A stretch of DNA of 64,000 nt from UBA5078 sp963977405 (lineage in GTDB: Bacteria > Pseudomonadota > Gammaproteobacteria > Pseudomonadales > Pseudohongiellaceae). Positions 52,627-62,614 of this stretch are shown here, piece after piece. The first letter of the stretch is position 1, and each line of letters starts with the position of its first letter. The stretch lies in the NCBI GenBank assembly GCA_963977405.1, contig CAXBOY010000005.1:1-64000 (forward strand), in the 5' to 3' direction. The notes under the pieces were generated by a model, which was given only the letters and a program-made list of their open reading frames with translations, made no database searches and was not told the DNA's origin. The translations under genes were made by a program, and so were the position numbers.

Positions 52627-53574
52627 TTACTGATCGAGGAACTTCTCAGCGTCTAAGGCGGCCATACAGCCGAAGCCTGCGGAGGTGATGGCCTGACGGT
52701 AAACGTGGTCGGCGATGTCACCAGCAGCGAAGACACCTTCGATACTTGCCTGTGTGGCATTGCCGCTGATACCGCTATTGATCACGACGTAGCCATCATG
52801 CATGTCGAGTTGACCTTCGAAAATATCCGAATTCGGCTTGTGTCCGATGGCGATAAACACGCCATCTACCTTGATCTCTTTTGGTGCTTTCGACTCGGCA
52901 TGGGTGATGCGCATGCCGGTTACGCCCATGGGGTCCCCAAGAACTTCATCTAGGTTGTGGTCCCACTCGATTGTAATCAGCCCGGCTTTTTGTTTCTCAA
53001 ATAGTTTGTCCTGCAAGATCTTCTCTGCGCGTAGTGTATTTCGGCGATGCACGAGGGTGACATGAGAGGCGATATTGGACAGATAGAGGGCCTCTTCGAC
53101 GGCAGTATTACCACCGCCAATCACTGCCACTGGCTTGTTGCGATAGAAGAAGCCGTCGCAGGTTGCGCAGGCACTAACGCCCTTGCCCATGAACGCCTCT
53201 TCGGAGGGCAGGCCAAGGTATTGTGCCGAGGCGCCGGTCGCGATAATCAAGGCGTCGCAGGTATAAGTGGTGGAGTCCCCCGTGAGGGTGAACGGGCGCT
53301 TGGACAAGTCAGTCTTATTGATATGATCGAAGAGAATCTTTGCCTCAAAGCGCTCGGCATGTTCCTTCATGCGCTCCATTAGAGCAGGTCCTTGCAGGCC
53401 TTCGACATCGCCGGGCCAGTTATCGACGTCTGTCGTTGTCGTCAACTGACCGCCCTGTACCATGCCGGTAATCACTACGGGATTTAAGTTGGCGCGCGCC
53501 GCATATACGGCGGCAGTGTAGCCGGCAGGGCCTGAGCCAAGGATGATTAGTCGATGGTGTTGATTCTCGCTCAT
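52627..53574 (-). CDS. trxB: Thioredoxin reductase
   Basis: An NADPH-dependent flavoprotein of 315 residues that reduces thioredoxin. FAD binding is at GSGPAG (13-18), the redox disulfide at CATC (136-139) and NADPH binding at GGGNTA (153-158). GVFAAGDIADHVYRQAITSAG is the second FAD motif. Its order before aat is conserved. It probably leads a trxB-aat-bpt transcript and is divergent from ftsK. Confidence 0.96.
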   Translation of the reverse strand: MSENQHHRLIILGSGPAGYTAAVYAARANLNPVVITGMVQGGQLTTTTDVDNWPGDVEGLQGPALMERMKEHAERFEAKILFDHINKTDLSKRPFTLTGDSTTYTCDALIIATGASAQYLGLPSEEAFMGKGVSACATCDGFFYRNKPVAVIGGGNTAVEEALYLSNIASHVTLVHRRNTLRAEKILQDKLFEKQKAGLITIEWDHNLDEVLGDPMGVTGMRITHAESKAPKEIKVDGVFIAIGHKPNSDIFEGQLDMHDGYVVINSGISGNATQASIEGVFAAGDIADHVYRQAITSAGFGCMAALDAEKFLDQ

Positions 53575-53863
53575 AAGGTAATGCTTCCTGTAGGTTTTGC
53601 GCTCGTTATTCAGTCAAACGCTGCTGTGGCAAACGTGTGCGGGATAGGCTTCTAAAATGGGTGCTAAGACTCTTGATTTAAAGGGCTAGCGAAGAAATTG
53701 CGCCTATTCTAGATGATCCCTCGCACGTCCTCATGCCTTTTTGTCAGTAAATAGTCCGCATTGGGGAGTCTTGCTTGTTTTCCGGGGAGCTAAAATTGAT
53801 TATGATAGCGTCAATTAATATCTAGAATCAGATAGAAAATATAATTGCAGGTGTCTGAAAAGT
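53575..53863. promoter_or_regulatory. Divergent control region between trxB and ftsK
   Basis: No gene is seen in these 289 bases. On the + side, TATGAT at 53801-53806 could serve as a -10 box for ftsK, but the best upstream TTGTTT is 20 bases away. AATTGA (53794-53799) and TCAATT (53811-53816) form an inverted repeat around that box and might be an operator. Both points are weak. Confidence 0.3.
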
Positions 53864-56200
53864 TTGAAAAATAAACCTCAAAAGAAAGTCGATAAAGAAC
53901 AGCAGCTTAGTTCTGTCACGCAGCGCATCATTCGAGAAGGGGTGTTGATCCTCAGTTTCTTGCTCGGGTTGTTTTTAGTGATTGCACTGCTCAGTTACTC
54001 CCCAAGGGACCCTGGTTTCACGACCACGGGTAGCAGTGCGGATATTCAGAACGCCGTAGGGCAACTTGGCGCATGGATAGCGGACCTACTGTTTCATCTG
54101 TTCGGCTTCTTCGCGTATCTATTTCCTCTCGCTCTAGTGCTCAAGGCCATCGGTTTCCTGCGCAAGTCCGAACAGGGTGAAGAGCCGTTTTCGTGGGCGA
54201 TGTTCGGCCTCAAGACCAGCGGTGTGATTCTGCTTGCCGTAGGCGCCTGCGCACTGGCGACGATGCATTTTGCGATAGGCGGCGATGTGCCTTGGCTGGC
54301 AGGCGGTGTCATTGGTTCTATGATGGTTAACGTGACCGTGCCCGTATTTGCGGTGGTCGGCAGTACCTTATTGTATTTCGCGATATTCCTGCTGGGCCTG
54401 ACCATCAGCGTGGAGATCTCTTGGCTACGCCTTGTCGACCGTACCGGCGCGTTAACTCTAAGTGGCTTGGCGTGGATAGCACAGACTTGGAAGGCATGGT
54501 GGGAGTCTAAGAAGGAAGAGCAGGGAACTCGCCAGATCCTGGAGACACGCAAGCGCGCGCTCGACGTCTACATAGAGAAAGAGAAGAAGCGCGTACCGCC
54601 AACTATCAAGCCAGTCGAGAAGAAGCCTGCCGTGAAGAGCGCTAGAGTTGAAAAAGAGCGCCAGGGCCGCCTATTTACGGCGCCTAACCCAGGCGACTTG
54701 CCCGCCATTGCGCTCCTAGACGAATATAAGGGCGTGCAGAAGCAGGGTTTCTCCAAAGAGTCTTTAGAGGCCATGTCACGACTACTGGAGCTAAAACTGG
54801 GTGATTTCGGTATCGAGATTCAGGTTACTGAGGTCAACCCGGGGCCCGTGATCACGCGCTTCGAGGTGCAACCGGCCCCAGGTATTAAGGCGAGCCGCAT
54901 TACCGGCTTAGGCAAGGATTTGGCGCGCTCATTGGCCTTGGTTAGCGTGCGTGTGGTGGAGGTTATTCCGGGTAAGACAGTGATCGGGATTGAGATTCCG
55001 AATGAGCATCGCGAGATGATTATGCTCAGCCAAGTGCTGGCGTCCCCCGAATTCGACAAGTCGCCTTCTCCGGTTAGTATGGCTCTGGGGCACGATATTG
55101 TCGGCAAGCCCATGATAGTCGACCTTGCCAAGATGCCTCACCTATTAGTTGCGGGAACCACCGGCTCGGGTAAGTCGGTCGGCATCAATGCCATGATCCT
55201 CAGCATCCTATTCAAATCTACGCCAGAGCAGGTGCGTATGATCATGATCGACCCGAAGATGCTTGAGCTGTCGGTCTACGACGGCATTCCTCATCTATTG
55301 ACGCCGGTCATTACCGATATGAAAGATGCCGCCAATGGCTTGCGCTGGAGTGTTGCGGAGATGGAGCGCCGCTATAAACTCATGTCGGCTCTCGGTGTGC
55401 GCAACTTAGCGGGTTATAACAAGAAGGTTACGGATGCTGCGAAGAGTGGCCAGCCAATTATCGACCCCCTGTGGCGCGCCGACCCGATGCAGTTATTGGA
55501 GGACCAGCAGGCACCTGTGCTCGAGGCCTTGCCTATGATCGTGGTCATTGTCGACGAGCTTGCCGACATGATGATGGTAGTGGGTAAAAAGGTTGAAGAA
55601 TTGATCGCCCGCATCGCGCAGAAGGCGCGTGCGGCGGGGATACACCTGATTCTAGCGACCCAACGACCATCGGTTGATGTGCTAACCGGTTTGATCAAAG
55701 CGAATATCCCGACGCGTCTGTCGTTCATGGTGCAGTCGAAAATCGACTCTCGCACCATTCTAGGTGAGGGTGGTGCTGAGCAACTCTTGGGTAACGGCGA
55801 CATGCTATTTATGCCTCCCGGAGGCGGTATCGCGACGCGCGTTCATGGTGCCTTCGTTAGCGATAACGAGGTGCACCGCGTGGTGGCGGATTGGAAGTCC
55901 CGCGGCGAACCCGTCTACATCGATGAAATCACTCAGGGCACCGAGGATCGCGACATGGGCGCCTTCGGCGGTGGCGGCGATGAAGAGGGCGGTGCCGAAG
56001 AGGACGACGCGCTCTATGACGAGGCCGTGGCCTTCGTGACTGAGTCTCGTAAGGCCTCTATCTCTGCCGTTCAACGCAAGCTGCGCATTGGCTATAACCG
56101 GGCAGCTCGTATGATCGACGCGATGGAAGCAGCGGGTGTTGTCACCTCTATGAATACCAACGGCAGTCGCGAAGTAATCGCGCCGCCTCCACCGCGATAA
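53864..56200 (+). CDS. ftsK: DNA translocase FtsK
   Basis: A cell-division protein that pumps DNA at the septum and activates dif recombination. The 778 residues have about four N-terminal membrane helices (within 20-185), a short charged linker, and the RecA-like motor with Walker A GTTGSGKS (431-438) and IVVIVDELADMMMV. The C-terminal winged-helix gamma domain (YDEAVAFVTESRKASISAVQRKL) reads KOPS. The linker is shorter than in E. coli FtsK (1329 residues). The start is TTG 53864; no nearby ATG is in frame. lolA follows after 13 bases. Confidence 0.95.
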   Translation: MKNKPQKKVDKEQQLSSVTQRIIREGVLILSFLLGLFLVIALLSYSPRDPGFTTTGSSADIQNAVGQLGAWIADLLFHLFGFFAYLFPLALVLKAIGFLRKSEQGEEPFSWAMFGLKTSGVILLAVGACALATMHFAIGGDVPWLAGGVIGSMMVNVTVPVFAVVGSTLLYFAIFLLGLTISVEISWLRLVDRTGALTLSGLAWIAQTWKAWWESKKEEQGTRQILETRKRALDVYIEKEKKRVPPTIKPVEKKPAVKSARVEKERQGRLFTAPNPGDLPAIALLDEYKGVQKQGFSKESLEAMSRLLELKLGDFGIEIQVTEVNPGPVITRFEVQPAPGIKASRITGLGKDLARSLALVSVRVVEVIPGKTVIGIEIPNEHREMIMLSQVLASPEFDKSPSPVSMALGHDIVGKPMIVDLAKMPHLLVAGTTGSGKSVGINAMILSILFKSTPEQVRMIMIDPKMLELSVYDGIPHLLTPVITDMKDAANGLRWSVAEMERRYKLMSALGVRNLAGYNKKVTDAAKSGQPIIDPLWRADPMQLLEDQQAPVLEALPMIVVIVDELADMMMVVGKKVEELIARIAQKARAAGIHLILATQRPSVDVLTGLIKANIPTRLSFMVQSKIDSRTILGEGGAEQLLGNGDMLFMPPGGGIATRVHGAFVSDNEVHRVVADWKSRGEPVYIDEITQGTEDRDMGAFGGGGDEEGGAEEDDALYDEAVAFVTESRKASISAVQRKLRIGYNRAARMIDAMEAAGVVTSMNTNGSREVIAPPPPR

Positions 56201-56213
56201 TTAGGATCTCTAT

Positions 56214-56867
56214 ATGGGTTTGCGCTCTGTTTTTGTGTTTTGCTGCGGACCGCTCGCCTTCGTTTTAGGTGGTGGTATGGTAATGGCGCAGGACGAATCC
56301 GCAGCGTCGTTGTCCCAACTACTCGGCAATATAGAGACCTTTCAGGCCGATGTGCGGCAACTGATTGTGGAGTCTACGGGCGGGGTGTTAGAACAGAGTG
56401 AGATTCTGTTCAAGCTCAAGCGTCCCAATGGCTTTTACTGGGAGACGACAGAGCCATACCCAGAGCTAATCGTGACCGACGGTGAGCGCCTATGGAATTA
56501 TCAGCCAGACCTTCTGCAAGTGACGGTTGAAGCTTGGGAGCCGGAGCGTTCCGAGTTAGCCGCACAGTTGCTCAGTGGTCGTGTTGATGAGATCGAAGCT
56601 GATTACTTTATTACTGGCGGCGACGTGGGCAACGGTAATGCATTCGAGTTCATCCTAGAGCCTGTCGACCCGGCAAGTCTCTACGAACGCGTTACCCTGT
56701 ATTTCCGCGGTCAGACGCTGAACTCTATTCATGTGGACAACGGCAATGGTCAGCGTACCTTCTGGGAGTTCTTCAATCACGAGATCAATGAGCCTATCGA
56801 AGACTCTGTGTTCGTGTTCGAAGTGCCGGACGACATCGAACTGATCGACAATCGCGCTGCAAACTAA
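56214..56867 (+). CDS. lolA: Outer-membrane lipoprotein carrier LolA
   Basis: A periplasmic chaperone that carries lipoproteins from LolCDE to LolB. The 217 residues start with a signal peptide (cleavage near MAQ/D at about 25). The mature part contains IETFQADVRQLI, FKLKRPNGFYWETTEPYPELIV and DGERLWNYQPDLLQVTVE, all LolA marks. The order ftsK-lolA-rarA is conserved in gammaproteobacteria. Confidence 0.95.
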   Translation: MGLRSVFVFCCGPLAFVLGGGMVMAQDESAASLSQLLGNIETFQADVRQLIVESTGGVLEQSEILFKLKRPNGFYWETTEPYPELIVTDGERLWNYQPDLLQVTVEAWEPERSELAAQLLSGRVDEIEADYFITGGDVGNGNAFEFILEPVDPASLYERVTLYFRGQTLNSIHVDNGNGQRTFWEFFNHEINEPIEDSVFVFEVPDDIELIDNRAAN

Positions 56868-56891
56868 ACCCGCTTAACGCTGAGGCTTGAT

Positions 56892-58274
56892 ATGTCCGAG
56901 TCATTATTTGATGCCCTCGAACAAGAAGCGCAACCGAATACTACTGCTGCGTTTCAACCTTTGGCGTCGCGCATGCGCCCAATCCGTCTCGAGGACTTCA
57001 TCGGTCAGGAACATCTGCTTGGCCCGGGCAAACCCCTAGGCGAGGCAATACGACGTGGCGCGCCCCACTCAATGATCCTGTGGGGGCCACCTGGAGTAGG
57101 CAAGACCACTCTGGCTAGAATGCTGGCCCATGCCAGCGATGGGCATTTCGAAAGTATCTCCGCCGTGCTCAGTGGCGTGAAGGACATTCGCGCGGCTGTT
57201 GAGCGCGCGCAAATGCTGCGCCGCGCCAAAGGCAAGCCGACTGTCCTGTTCGTCGATGAGGTGCACCGCTTCAATAAGAGCCAACAAGACGCCTTCCTGC
57301 CCCATGTAGAGGATGGCACGCTGATCTTCGTCGGCGCGACCACCGAGAACCCTTCCTTCGAACTCAATAACGCCTTGTTATCTAGGGCGCGGGTCTATTT
57401 GCTCAAGAGTCTAGATGATGAAGCTATTTTGCGCCTGATAGATCTCGCCCTGCAGGACAAGGAGCGTGGCCTAGGGCGGCAGGAAATAGCGGTTAGCCAA
57501 GAGGCGCGTCAACGCATGGCGGGTGCAGCCGATGGCGATGCGCGCGGTGTTCTTAACCTTCTGGAGATTGCCGTAGACTTGGCCAATGAAGTAGACGGCA
57601 CGCTGCAGGTAGACATGGCGGTAGTGGAGCAGGTGCTGCAAGGGGGCAGTCGTCGTTTCGATAAGGGGGGTGATGCCTTCTACGAACAGATATCCGCCCT
57701 ACACAAGGCTGTGCGCGGCTCCAGCCCAGACGGGGCGCTGTATTGGTTTGTGCGCATGTTGGACGGTGGCTGTGATCCGTTATATATTGCCCGCCGTTTA
57801 GTGCGCATGGCGAGCGAGGATATAGGCAACGCCGACCCTAGAGCCCTGCAGATGGCGATGTCTGCCTGGGACGCCTACCTGCGTCTAGGTAGTCCGGAGG
57901 GCGACCTAGTGATCGCCCATACGGTGATTTATCTAGCCTGTGCGCCGAAGAGCAATGCGGTTTATAGTGCCTTCAATGAGGCCATGGCGACGGTGCAGAA
58001 GGGGGCGTCATTAGAGGTGCCCATGCACCTACGCAATGCGCCCACCAGTTTGATGAAGGACATGGATTTTGGCGCCGAGTATCGCTATGCCCATGACGAA
58101 CCTGGGGCCTATGCGGCAGGGGAAAATTATCTGCCCGAGGCGCTGCAAGACATGCGCTTCTATCACCCTAGTGAGTATGGTTTAGAGGCGAAAATACGCG
58201 AAAAGCTCGACTATTTACGCGAACGCGACGAACAAAGTCCCGTGCAGCGCTACTCTGACAGACGAGGTAAATGA
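56892..58274 (+). CDS. rarA: Replication-associated recombination protein RarA
   Basis: An AAA+ ATPase related to clamp loaders (MgsA/WRNIP1), acting at stalled forks. The 460 residues have the Walker A GPPGVGKTTLARML, Walker B LFVDEVHRFNKSQQDAFLP and sensor FVGATTENPSFELN, then the tetramerisation domain with KAVRGSSPDGALYWFVRML. It overlaps crcB by 4 bases, so translation is coupled. Confidence 0.96.
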   Translation: MSESLFDALEQEAQPNTTAAFQPLASRMRPIRLEDFIGQEHLLGPGKPLGEAIRRGAPHSMILWGPPGVGKTTLARMLAHASDGHFESISAVLSGVKDIRAAVERAQMLRRAKGKPTVLFVDEVHRFNKSQQDAFLPHVEDGTLIFVGATTENPSFELNNALLSRARVYLLKSLDDEAILRLIDLALQDKERGLGRQEIAVSQEARQRMAGAADGDARGVLNLLEIAVDLANEVDGTLQVDMAVVEQVLQGGSRRFDKGGDAFYEQISALHKAVRGSSPDGALYWFVRMLDGGCDPLYIARRLVRMASEDIGNADPRALQMAMSAWDAYLRLGSPEGDLVIAHTVIYLACAPKSNAVYSAFNEAMATVQKGASLEVPMHLRNAPTSLMKDMDFGAEYRYAHDEPGAYAAGENYLPEALQDMRFYHPSEYGLEAKIREKLDYLRERDEQSPVQRYSDRRGK

Positions 58275-58648
58275 TGATGTATTCTCTCGCAGTAGCCTTT
58301 GGCGGGGCGCTAGGCGCAGTGTCTCGATACTGGCTAATAGGCGCAGTGAGTGCGGCCTCGAATCATCGCTTTCCATGGGGCACGCTCGCCGTCAATGTAT
58401 TAGGCTCTTTGTTGATTGGTATGATGTATGTGCTCATTAGCGAGCGCATGGCTTTATCGGAGCAATGGCGCGCCGTGTTGATCGTCGGCTACTTGGGCGC
58501 CTTCACCACATTCTCTACGTTCTCTTTAGACGCCCTTTTATTGGCGCAAGAGGGCTTTTTACTACAGGCGCTCGCGTATATTGTTAGCAGTGTATTGATC
58601 TGCTTGTTGTGCGCTTGGTTGGGTATCGCCTTGATGCGGGCCCTCTAA
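58271..58648 (+). CDS. crcB: Fluoride channel CrcB (Fluc)
   Basis: A dual-topology inner-membrane fluoride exporter of 125 residues with four membrane helices. FGGALGAVSRYWLIG opens it, the pore region GTLAVNVLGSLLIG carries the conserved Asn, and GYLGAFTTFSTFSLD has the phenylalanine box. Either of two ATG codons (58271, 58274) could start it; GAGG spacing favours the second. No fluoride riboswitch is seen, as the gene overlaps rarA. Confidence 0.93.
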   Translation: MMMYSLAVAFGGALGAVSRYWLIGAVSAASNHRFPWGTLAVNVLGSLLIGMMYVLISERMALSEQWRAVLIVGYLGAFTTFSTFSLDALLLAQEGFLLQALAYIVSSVLICLLCAWLGIALMRAL

Positions 58649-58679
58649 TTCACTTAGCAAAGAAGGAAGATTGAAATCC

Positions 58680-59954
58680 ATGTTGGACCCTAAATGGTTA
58701 CGCACAGAACCCGAAAAGCTGGCGGCTTTGTTGAAGAAGAAGAATTACGACTTGGATATCGCCCTAGTCAACGACTTGGACGCGAAGCGTCGCGAGCTCC
58801 AGCAGGAGACAGAGAAGCTGCAGAACGAGCGTAATGTACGCTCCAAATCGATAGGACAGGCCAAAGCTTCCGGTCAGGATATCGAGCCTTTGCTGGCCGA
58901 GGTTGCCCACCTAGGCGACTCGCTGGAAGAGAACAAGAAAGCACTTGCAGAGGTTCAAGAGACCTTTAACGACCTACTGATGCGGATGCCCAATGTGCCA
59001 CAGGACTGCGTGCCTGCCGGCAAAGACGAGCATGACAATCAAGAACTGCGTCGCTGGGGCACGCCCCGCGTGTTCGATTTCGAAGTGCTAGACCATGTGG
59101 CAATCGGTGAGGCCATGGAGACCATGGACTTCCCAACTGCTACTAAGCTTACTGGTACTCGTTTCGTAGTAATGAAAGGGGCGATGGCGAAGATACATCG
59201 CGCACTCATTCAGCTGATGCTGGACCAGCACACTCTCGAGCACGGTTACACCGAGGTATACGTGCCTTATATCGTCAACCGAGAGTCCCTGATGGGAACA
59301 GGCCAGCTGCCTAAGTTCGCCGAGGACCTGTTTCGCTTGGAGGGAGAAGACGAGTATTACCTGATTCCAACTGCGGAAGTACCCGTGACCAATCTTGTGC
59401 GCGATTCTATCGTGCCAGCCGAACAAATGCCCTTGAAGTTTGTTTGCCACACGCCGTGTTTCCGCAGCGAAGCAGGCAGCTATGGTCGCGATACCCGTGG
59501 CATGATCCGTCAGCATCAGTTCGAGAAGGTCGAGTTAGTGCAGATGGTGAGACCAGAACAATCAGATGCGGCACTTGAGGAGTTGACCGGGCACGCAGAG
59601 AAGATCCTGCAGATGCTAGAGCTGCCTTACCGCACCATGCTGCTTTGTGGTGGCGACATGAGCGCGGGTGCTGCTCGCACTATCGACTTAGAAGTGTGGC
59701 TGCCCTCACAGGACTGTTATCGCGAGATCAGCTCTTGCAGCACCTTTGAAGATTATCAGGCGCGGAGAATGCAGGCTCGCTGGCGTAATCCTGAGACCGG
59801 TAAGCCGGAGTTGCTCCATACCTTGAACGGGTCTGGTCTTGCGATTGGTCGCACGCTCGTCGCGATACTTGAGAACTATCAGAACGCGGATGGCTCGGTG
59901 ACGATTCCCGAGGCCCTGCGCTCCTATATGGGCGGCGCACAGCGCATCGCCTGA
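58680..59954 (+). CDS. serS: Seryl-tRNA synthetase
   Basis: A class II aminoacyl-tRNA synthetase of 424 residues. It has an N-terminal coiled-coil arm (about 27-100) that grips tRNA-Ser. Motif 2 is GMIRQHQFEKVELVQ and motif 3 is NGSGLAIGRTLVAILENYQ. ATG 58680 matches the family start MLDPKWLR. An in-frame TTG at 58671 sits too close to the AAGGAAG box (3 bases). Confidence 0.97.
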   Translation: MLDPKWLRTEPEKLAALLKKKNYDLDIALVNDLDAKRRELQQETEKLQNERNVRSKSIGQAKASGQDIEPLLAEVAHLGDSLEENKKALAEVQETFNDLLMRMPNVPQDCVPAGKDEHDNQELRRWGTPRVFDFEVLDHVAIGEAMETMDFPTATKLTGTRFVVMKGAMAKIHRALIQLMLDQHTLEHGYTEVYVPYIVNRESLMGTGQLPKFAEDLFRLEGEDEYYLIPTAEVPVTNLVRDSIVPAEQMPLKFVCHTPCFRSEAGSYGRDTRGMIRQHQFEKVELVQMVRPEQSDAALEELTGHAEKILQMLELPYRTMLLCGGDMSAGAARTIDLEVWLPSQDCYREISSCSTFEDYQARRMQARWRNPETGKPELLHTLNGSGLAIGRTLVAILENYQNADGSVTIPEALRSYMGGAQRIA

Positions 59955-59990
59955 TCTAGAAAGTCTCGAGACTCTCCTGGAGAGTGGTAT

Positions 59991-61403
59991 ATGCAGTTCC
60001 TACCGATATTTTTGAATGTCCGTGCCCAAAATTGCTTGATCGTAGGCGGTGGCGAGGTGGCCTATCGTAAGGCCGTACTTCTCGATCGCGCAGGCGCAAG
60101 ACTGCGTGTGGTTGCCCCCAAGATCAGTGCAGAGCTCGAGGCCCTCGTAATAGCTGGTGCCGGTGAGTTGCGCATTCGTGCCTTCAAAGAGAGTGACCTT
60201 GACGGTGTGTTCCTCGCCGTTGCAGCAACCGATGACGAGGAAGTGAATGGCAATGTTTCCATCGCCGCGAAGAGTCGCGGCTTACCCGTGAACGTGGTGG
60301 ATAAACCAGCGCTATGCAGCTTCATAGTTCCCTCGATCGTGGACCGTTCTCCCATCGTGATCGCGATTTCCAGTGGCGGTACCTCGCCAATTTTGACGCG
60401 CAAACTAAAAGAGAAAATTGAGATTTTGGTGCCCGCCGCCTATGGTCGTTTGGCTCTTATGCTTGGTGCCTTTCGTGGGCGAGTGAAGAGTGTCGTCACG
60501 GATTTCAAGACGCGTACTCGCTTCTGGGAGGCTCTACTCTCTGGACCTATGCCCGGCATGGTTTTGTCGGGTGACGAGGACCAGGCGCGGCGCTATGTCG
60601 AGCATCAACTTGCCGCCTCCGAGCAGATCGAAGTGCGCGGCGAAGTCTATCTTGTTGGAGCGGGGCCAGGTGACCCCGATTTGTTGACGCTAAAGGCGTT
60701 ACGCATTATGCATGAGGCCGACGTGGTACTTTACGACCGCCTAGTATCGCCCGAGATTCTACGGCGCGTGCGTCCAGATGCTGACATGATTAATGTGGGT
60801 AAGGAGCGTGCGAATCATTCTGTACCACAAGAGCAGATTAATGAGATGCTGGTGCGTCTTGCTCAAGAGGGCAAGAAGGTGCTGCGCCTAAAAGGGGGTG
60901 ATCCTTTCATCTTCGGCCGCGGTGGAGAAGAGATCGACAGGCTCGCTGAAGCGAATATTCCCTTCCAAGTGATTCCAGGTATTACCGCCGCATCGGGTTG
61001 CGCCTGTTATGCCGGCATTCCATTGACCCATCGTGACTGTGCGCAATCCGTGCGTTTTGTAGCTGGGCATTTGAAGGATGGCAGTATTGACCTAGATTGG
61101 GACGAATTGGCGAAAGAACACCAGACAGTCGTTTTCTATATGGGGCTAGTGGGTTTGGAGACTATCTGCGCTAAACTGATTGCGCATGGCGCGCCATCGA
61201 CGCGGCCGATAGCATTGGTGCAGCAGGGCACCACGCCGAATCAGTTGGTACTTAAGGGCACTTTGGAGTCCATGCCGAAAATTGTTAACACCATTGAAGT
61301 GAAGGCGCCTACGATTATCATCGTTGGCGCTGTTGTGAGCTTGCAAGATAAATATTCTTGGTTTAGAAAAGAAGCGCTCGTGGATGAGAGCGCTCTAGTC
61401 TGA
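59991..61403 (+). CDS. cysG: Siroheme synthase (CysG, multifunctional)
   Basis: It makes siroheme, the cofactor of sulfite and nitrite reductases, from uroporphyrinogen III. The 470 residues join the N-terminal precorrin-2 dehydrogenase/ferrochelatase (NAD motif LIVGGGEVAYRKAVLL, about 15-30) with the C-terminal SAM methyltransferase (VYLVGAGPGDPDLLTLKAL from about 222, and LRLKGGDPFIFGRGGEE). Placement after serS is the Pseudomonas order. It ties to sulfate reduction through cysH elsewhere in the window. Confidence 0.96.
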   Translation: MQFLPIFLNVRAQNCLIVGGGEVAYRKAVLLDRAGARLRVVAPKISAELEALVIAGAGELRIRAFKESDLDGVFLAVAATDDEEVNGNVSIAAKSRGLPVNVVDKPALCSFIVPSIVDRSPIVIAISSGGTSPILTRKLKEKIEILVPAAYGRLALMLGAFRGRVKSVVTDFKTRTRFWEALLSGPMPGMVLSGDEDQARRYVEHQLAASEQIEVRGEVYLVGAGPGDPDLLTLKALRIMHEADVVLYDRLVSPEILRRVRPDADMINVGKERANHSVPQEQINEMLVRLAQEGKKVLRLKGGDPFIFGRGGEEIDRLAEANIPFQVIPGITAASGCACYAGIPLTHRDCAQSVRFVAGHLKDGSIDLDWDELAKEHQTVVFYMGLVGLETICAKLIAHGAPSTRPIALVQQGTTPNQLVLKGTLESMPKIVNTIEVKAPTIIIVGAVVSLQDKYSWFRKEALVDESALV

Positions 61404-61415
61404 TGCTATCTTTGA

Positions 61416-62519
61416 CTAATCGATCAAATTAAATTCTTTGCCGAGTATGTCGAGAATTTCCTGTCGTGGGTTGTCAGCTAAGGTCACCGGTTTGCCAATG
61501 ATTTTCTCGGCGATACCTAGGTAAGTGCTGGAGATTTGCATCAGAATCGCTTCTGGCAGTGCATTGTCGCGCGCTAGAGCAGCACGCTCCGGCATACGAT
61601 CTTTGTTCAACAAAATGTCGGGGTCTGGGAAGTACTGCAAAAGTTGCTGGCGAAACTCTTCTTTGGATTTTTCGATCACCTTGCCCTCGCGGTAGGAGGG
61701 GCCATCCCAAATGCGCGAAGAGTCTGGCGTACCGACCTCGTCCATATAGATCAATTTATCCTGACCGTTAATGTCTTTGACATAGCCGAACTCGAATTTG
61801 GTGTCGACGAAGACTTGATCAATTTTCTGTAACTCATTGCTGATAACATCGAAGCCTTCGCGCAGCAATTTCTCGTAGAAGTCGATGTCTTCGAAGCTAC
61901 GGAAGTTGAACGCCGCGTAATTCTGTTCGATGTCGTGACGCGTGATATTCACATCGTCGGCCTCTGGTACGCCAGGTATGCCCTTAAGGATACCCTTGGT
62001 AGAGGGAGTTATGAGTAGCTCTGGTAGCTTCTGATCTTTTTGTAAACCGTCGGGAATGCTGATGCCGCAGAAGTCGCGCTCGCCCTTGGTGTAGGCACGC
62101 CACATGGATCCAGTAATGTACTGACGACAGATCGCCTCGATCATTACGGGCTTAGCTTTCTGCACAATCCAGACGAATGGGTGAGGGATCTCGAGGATGT
62201 GGCTCTCGGCTAGGCCTTGCTCGCGAAAGAGCTTAAACCAATGATTGGAGATTGCATTGAGAGCAGCGCCTTTGCCCGGTACACCATTCAAACCACCTTC
62301 ACCATGCCAGATGCAATCGAACGCCGAGATGCGATCGCTGATCACCATGATCGCCAACGGCGCATCGGGGGCTACCTTATAGCCGCGCTCCTTAATCAAG
62401 CGTTCACTATCCTCTGGTGTTAACCAGTATACGGAACGGACCTTGCCGCTGTGGACAGGTTGATTAGTGCGAATGGGCAGGTCGTTATTAACGGCGAGTA
62501 CGCTATTGGCAAGGCTCAT
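61416..62519 (-). CDS. purC: SAICAR synthetase (long form)
   Basis: The purine synthesis ligase PurC. At 367 residues it belongs to the long type, not the 237-residue type of E. coli. HSGKVRSVYWL, VISDRISAFDCIWHGEG (the ISAFD motif) and VDTKFEFGYVKD, YMDEVGTPDSSRIWD mark the fold. It is convergent with cysG, 12 bases away. A terminator for the tus genes lies just before it, so it has its own promoter in the 40-base space or reads through. Confidence 0.95.
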   Translation of the reverse strand: MSLANSVLAVNNDLPIRTNQPVHSGKVRSVYWLTPEDSERLIKERGYKVAPDAPLAIMVISDRISAFDCIWHGEGGLNGVPGKGAALNAISNHWFKLFREQGLAESHILEIPHPFVWIVQKAKPVMIEAICRQYITGSMWRAYTKGERDFCGISIPDGLQKDQKLPELLITPSTKGILKGIPGVPEADDVNITRHDIEQNYAAFNFRSFEDIDFYEKLLREGFDVISNELQKIDQVFVDTKFEFGYVKDINGQDKLIYMDEVGTPDSSRIWDGPSYREGKVIEKSKEEFRQQLLQYFPDPDILLNKDRMPERAALARDNALPEAILMQISSTYLGIAEKIIGKPVTLADNPRQEILDILGKEFNLID

Positions 62520-62560
62520 AGTGCTGTGTCCTTCAAAGTGCTATGGGTCAGTTGGCATGC

Positions 62561-62600
62561 AAAAAAAGATCGCGAATCATAGCAGAAAACCCGATTCGCG
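62561..62600 (-). terminator. Rho-independent terminator of the tus operon
   Basis: On the - strand, CGCGAATC (62600-62593) pairs with GATTCGCG (62578-62571) across a 14-base loop, followed after three bases by seven T (62567-62561). A second small stem, GACAGC-TTAG-GCTGTC, lies directly upstream at the tusE stop (62615-62600). Confidence 0.7.
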
Positions 62601-62614
62601 ACAGCCTAAGCTGT

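Noticed and set aside
58200..58275. Fluoride riboswitch before crcB
   Set aside because: crcB overlaps rarA by 4 bases and no leader exists.
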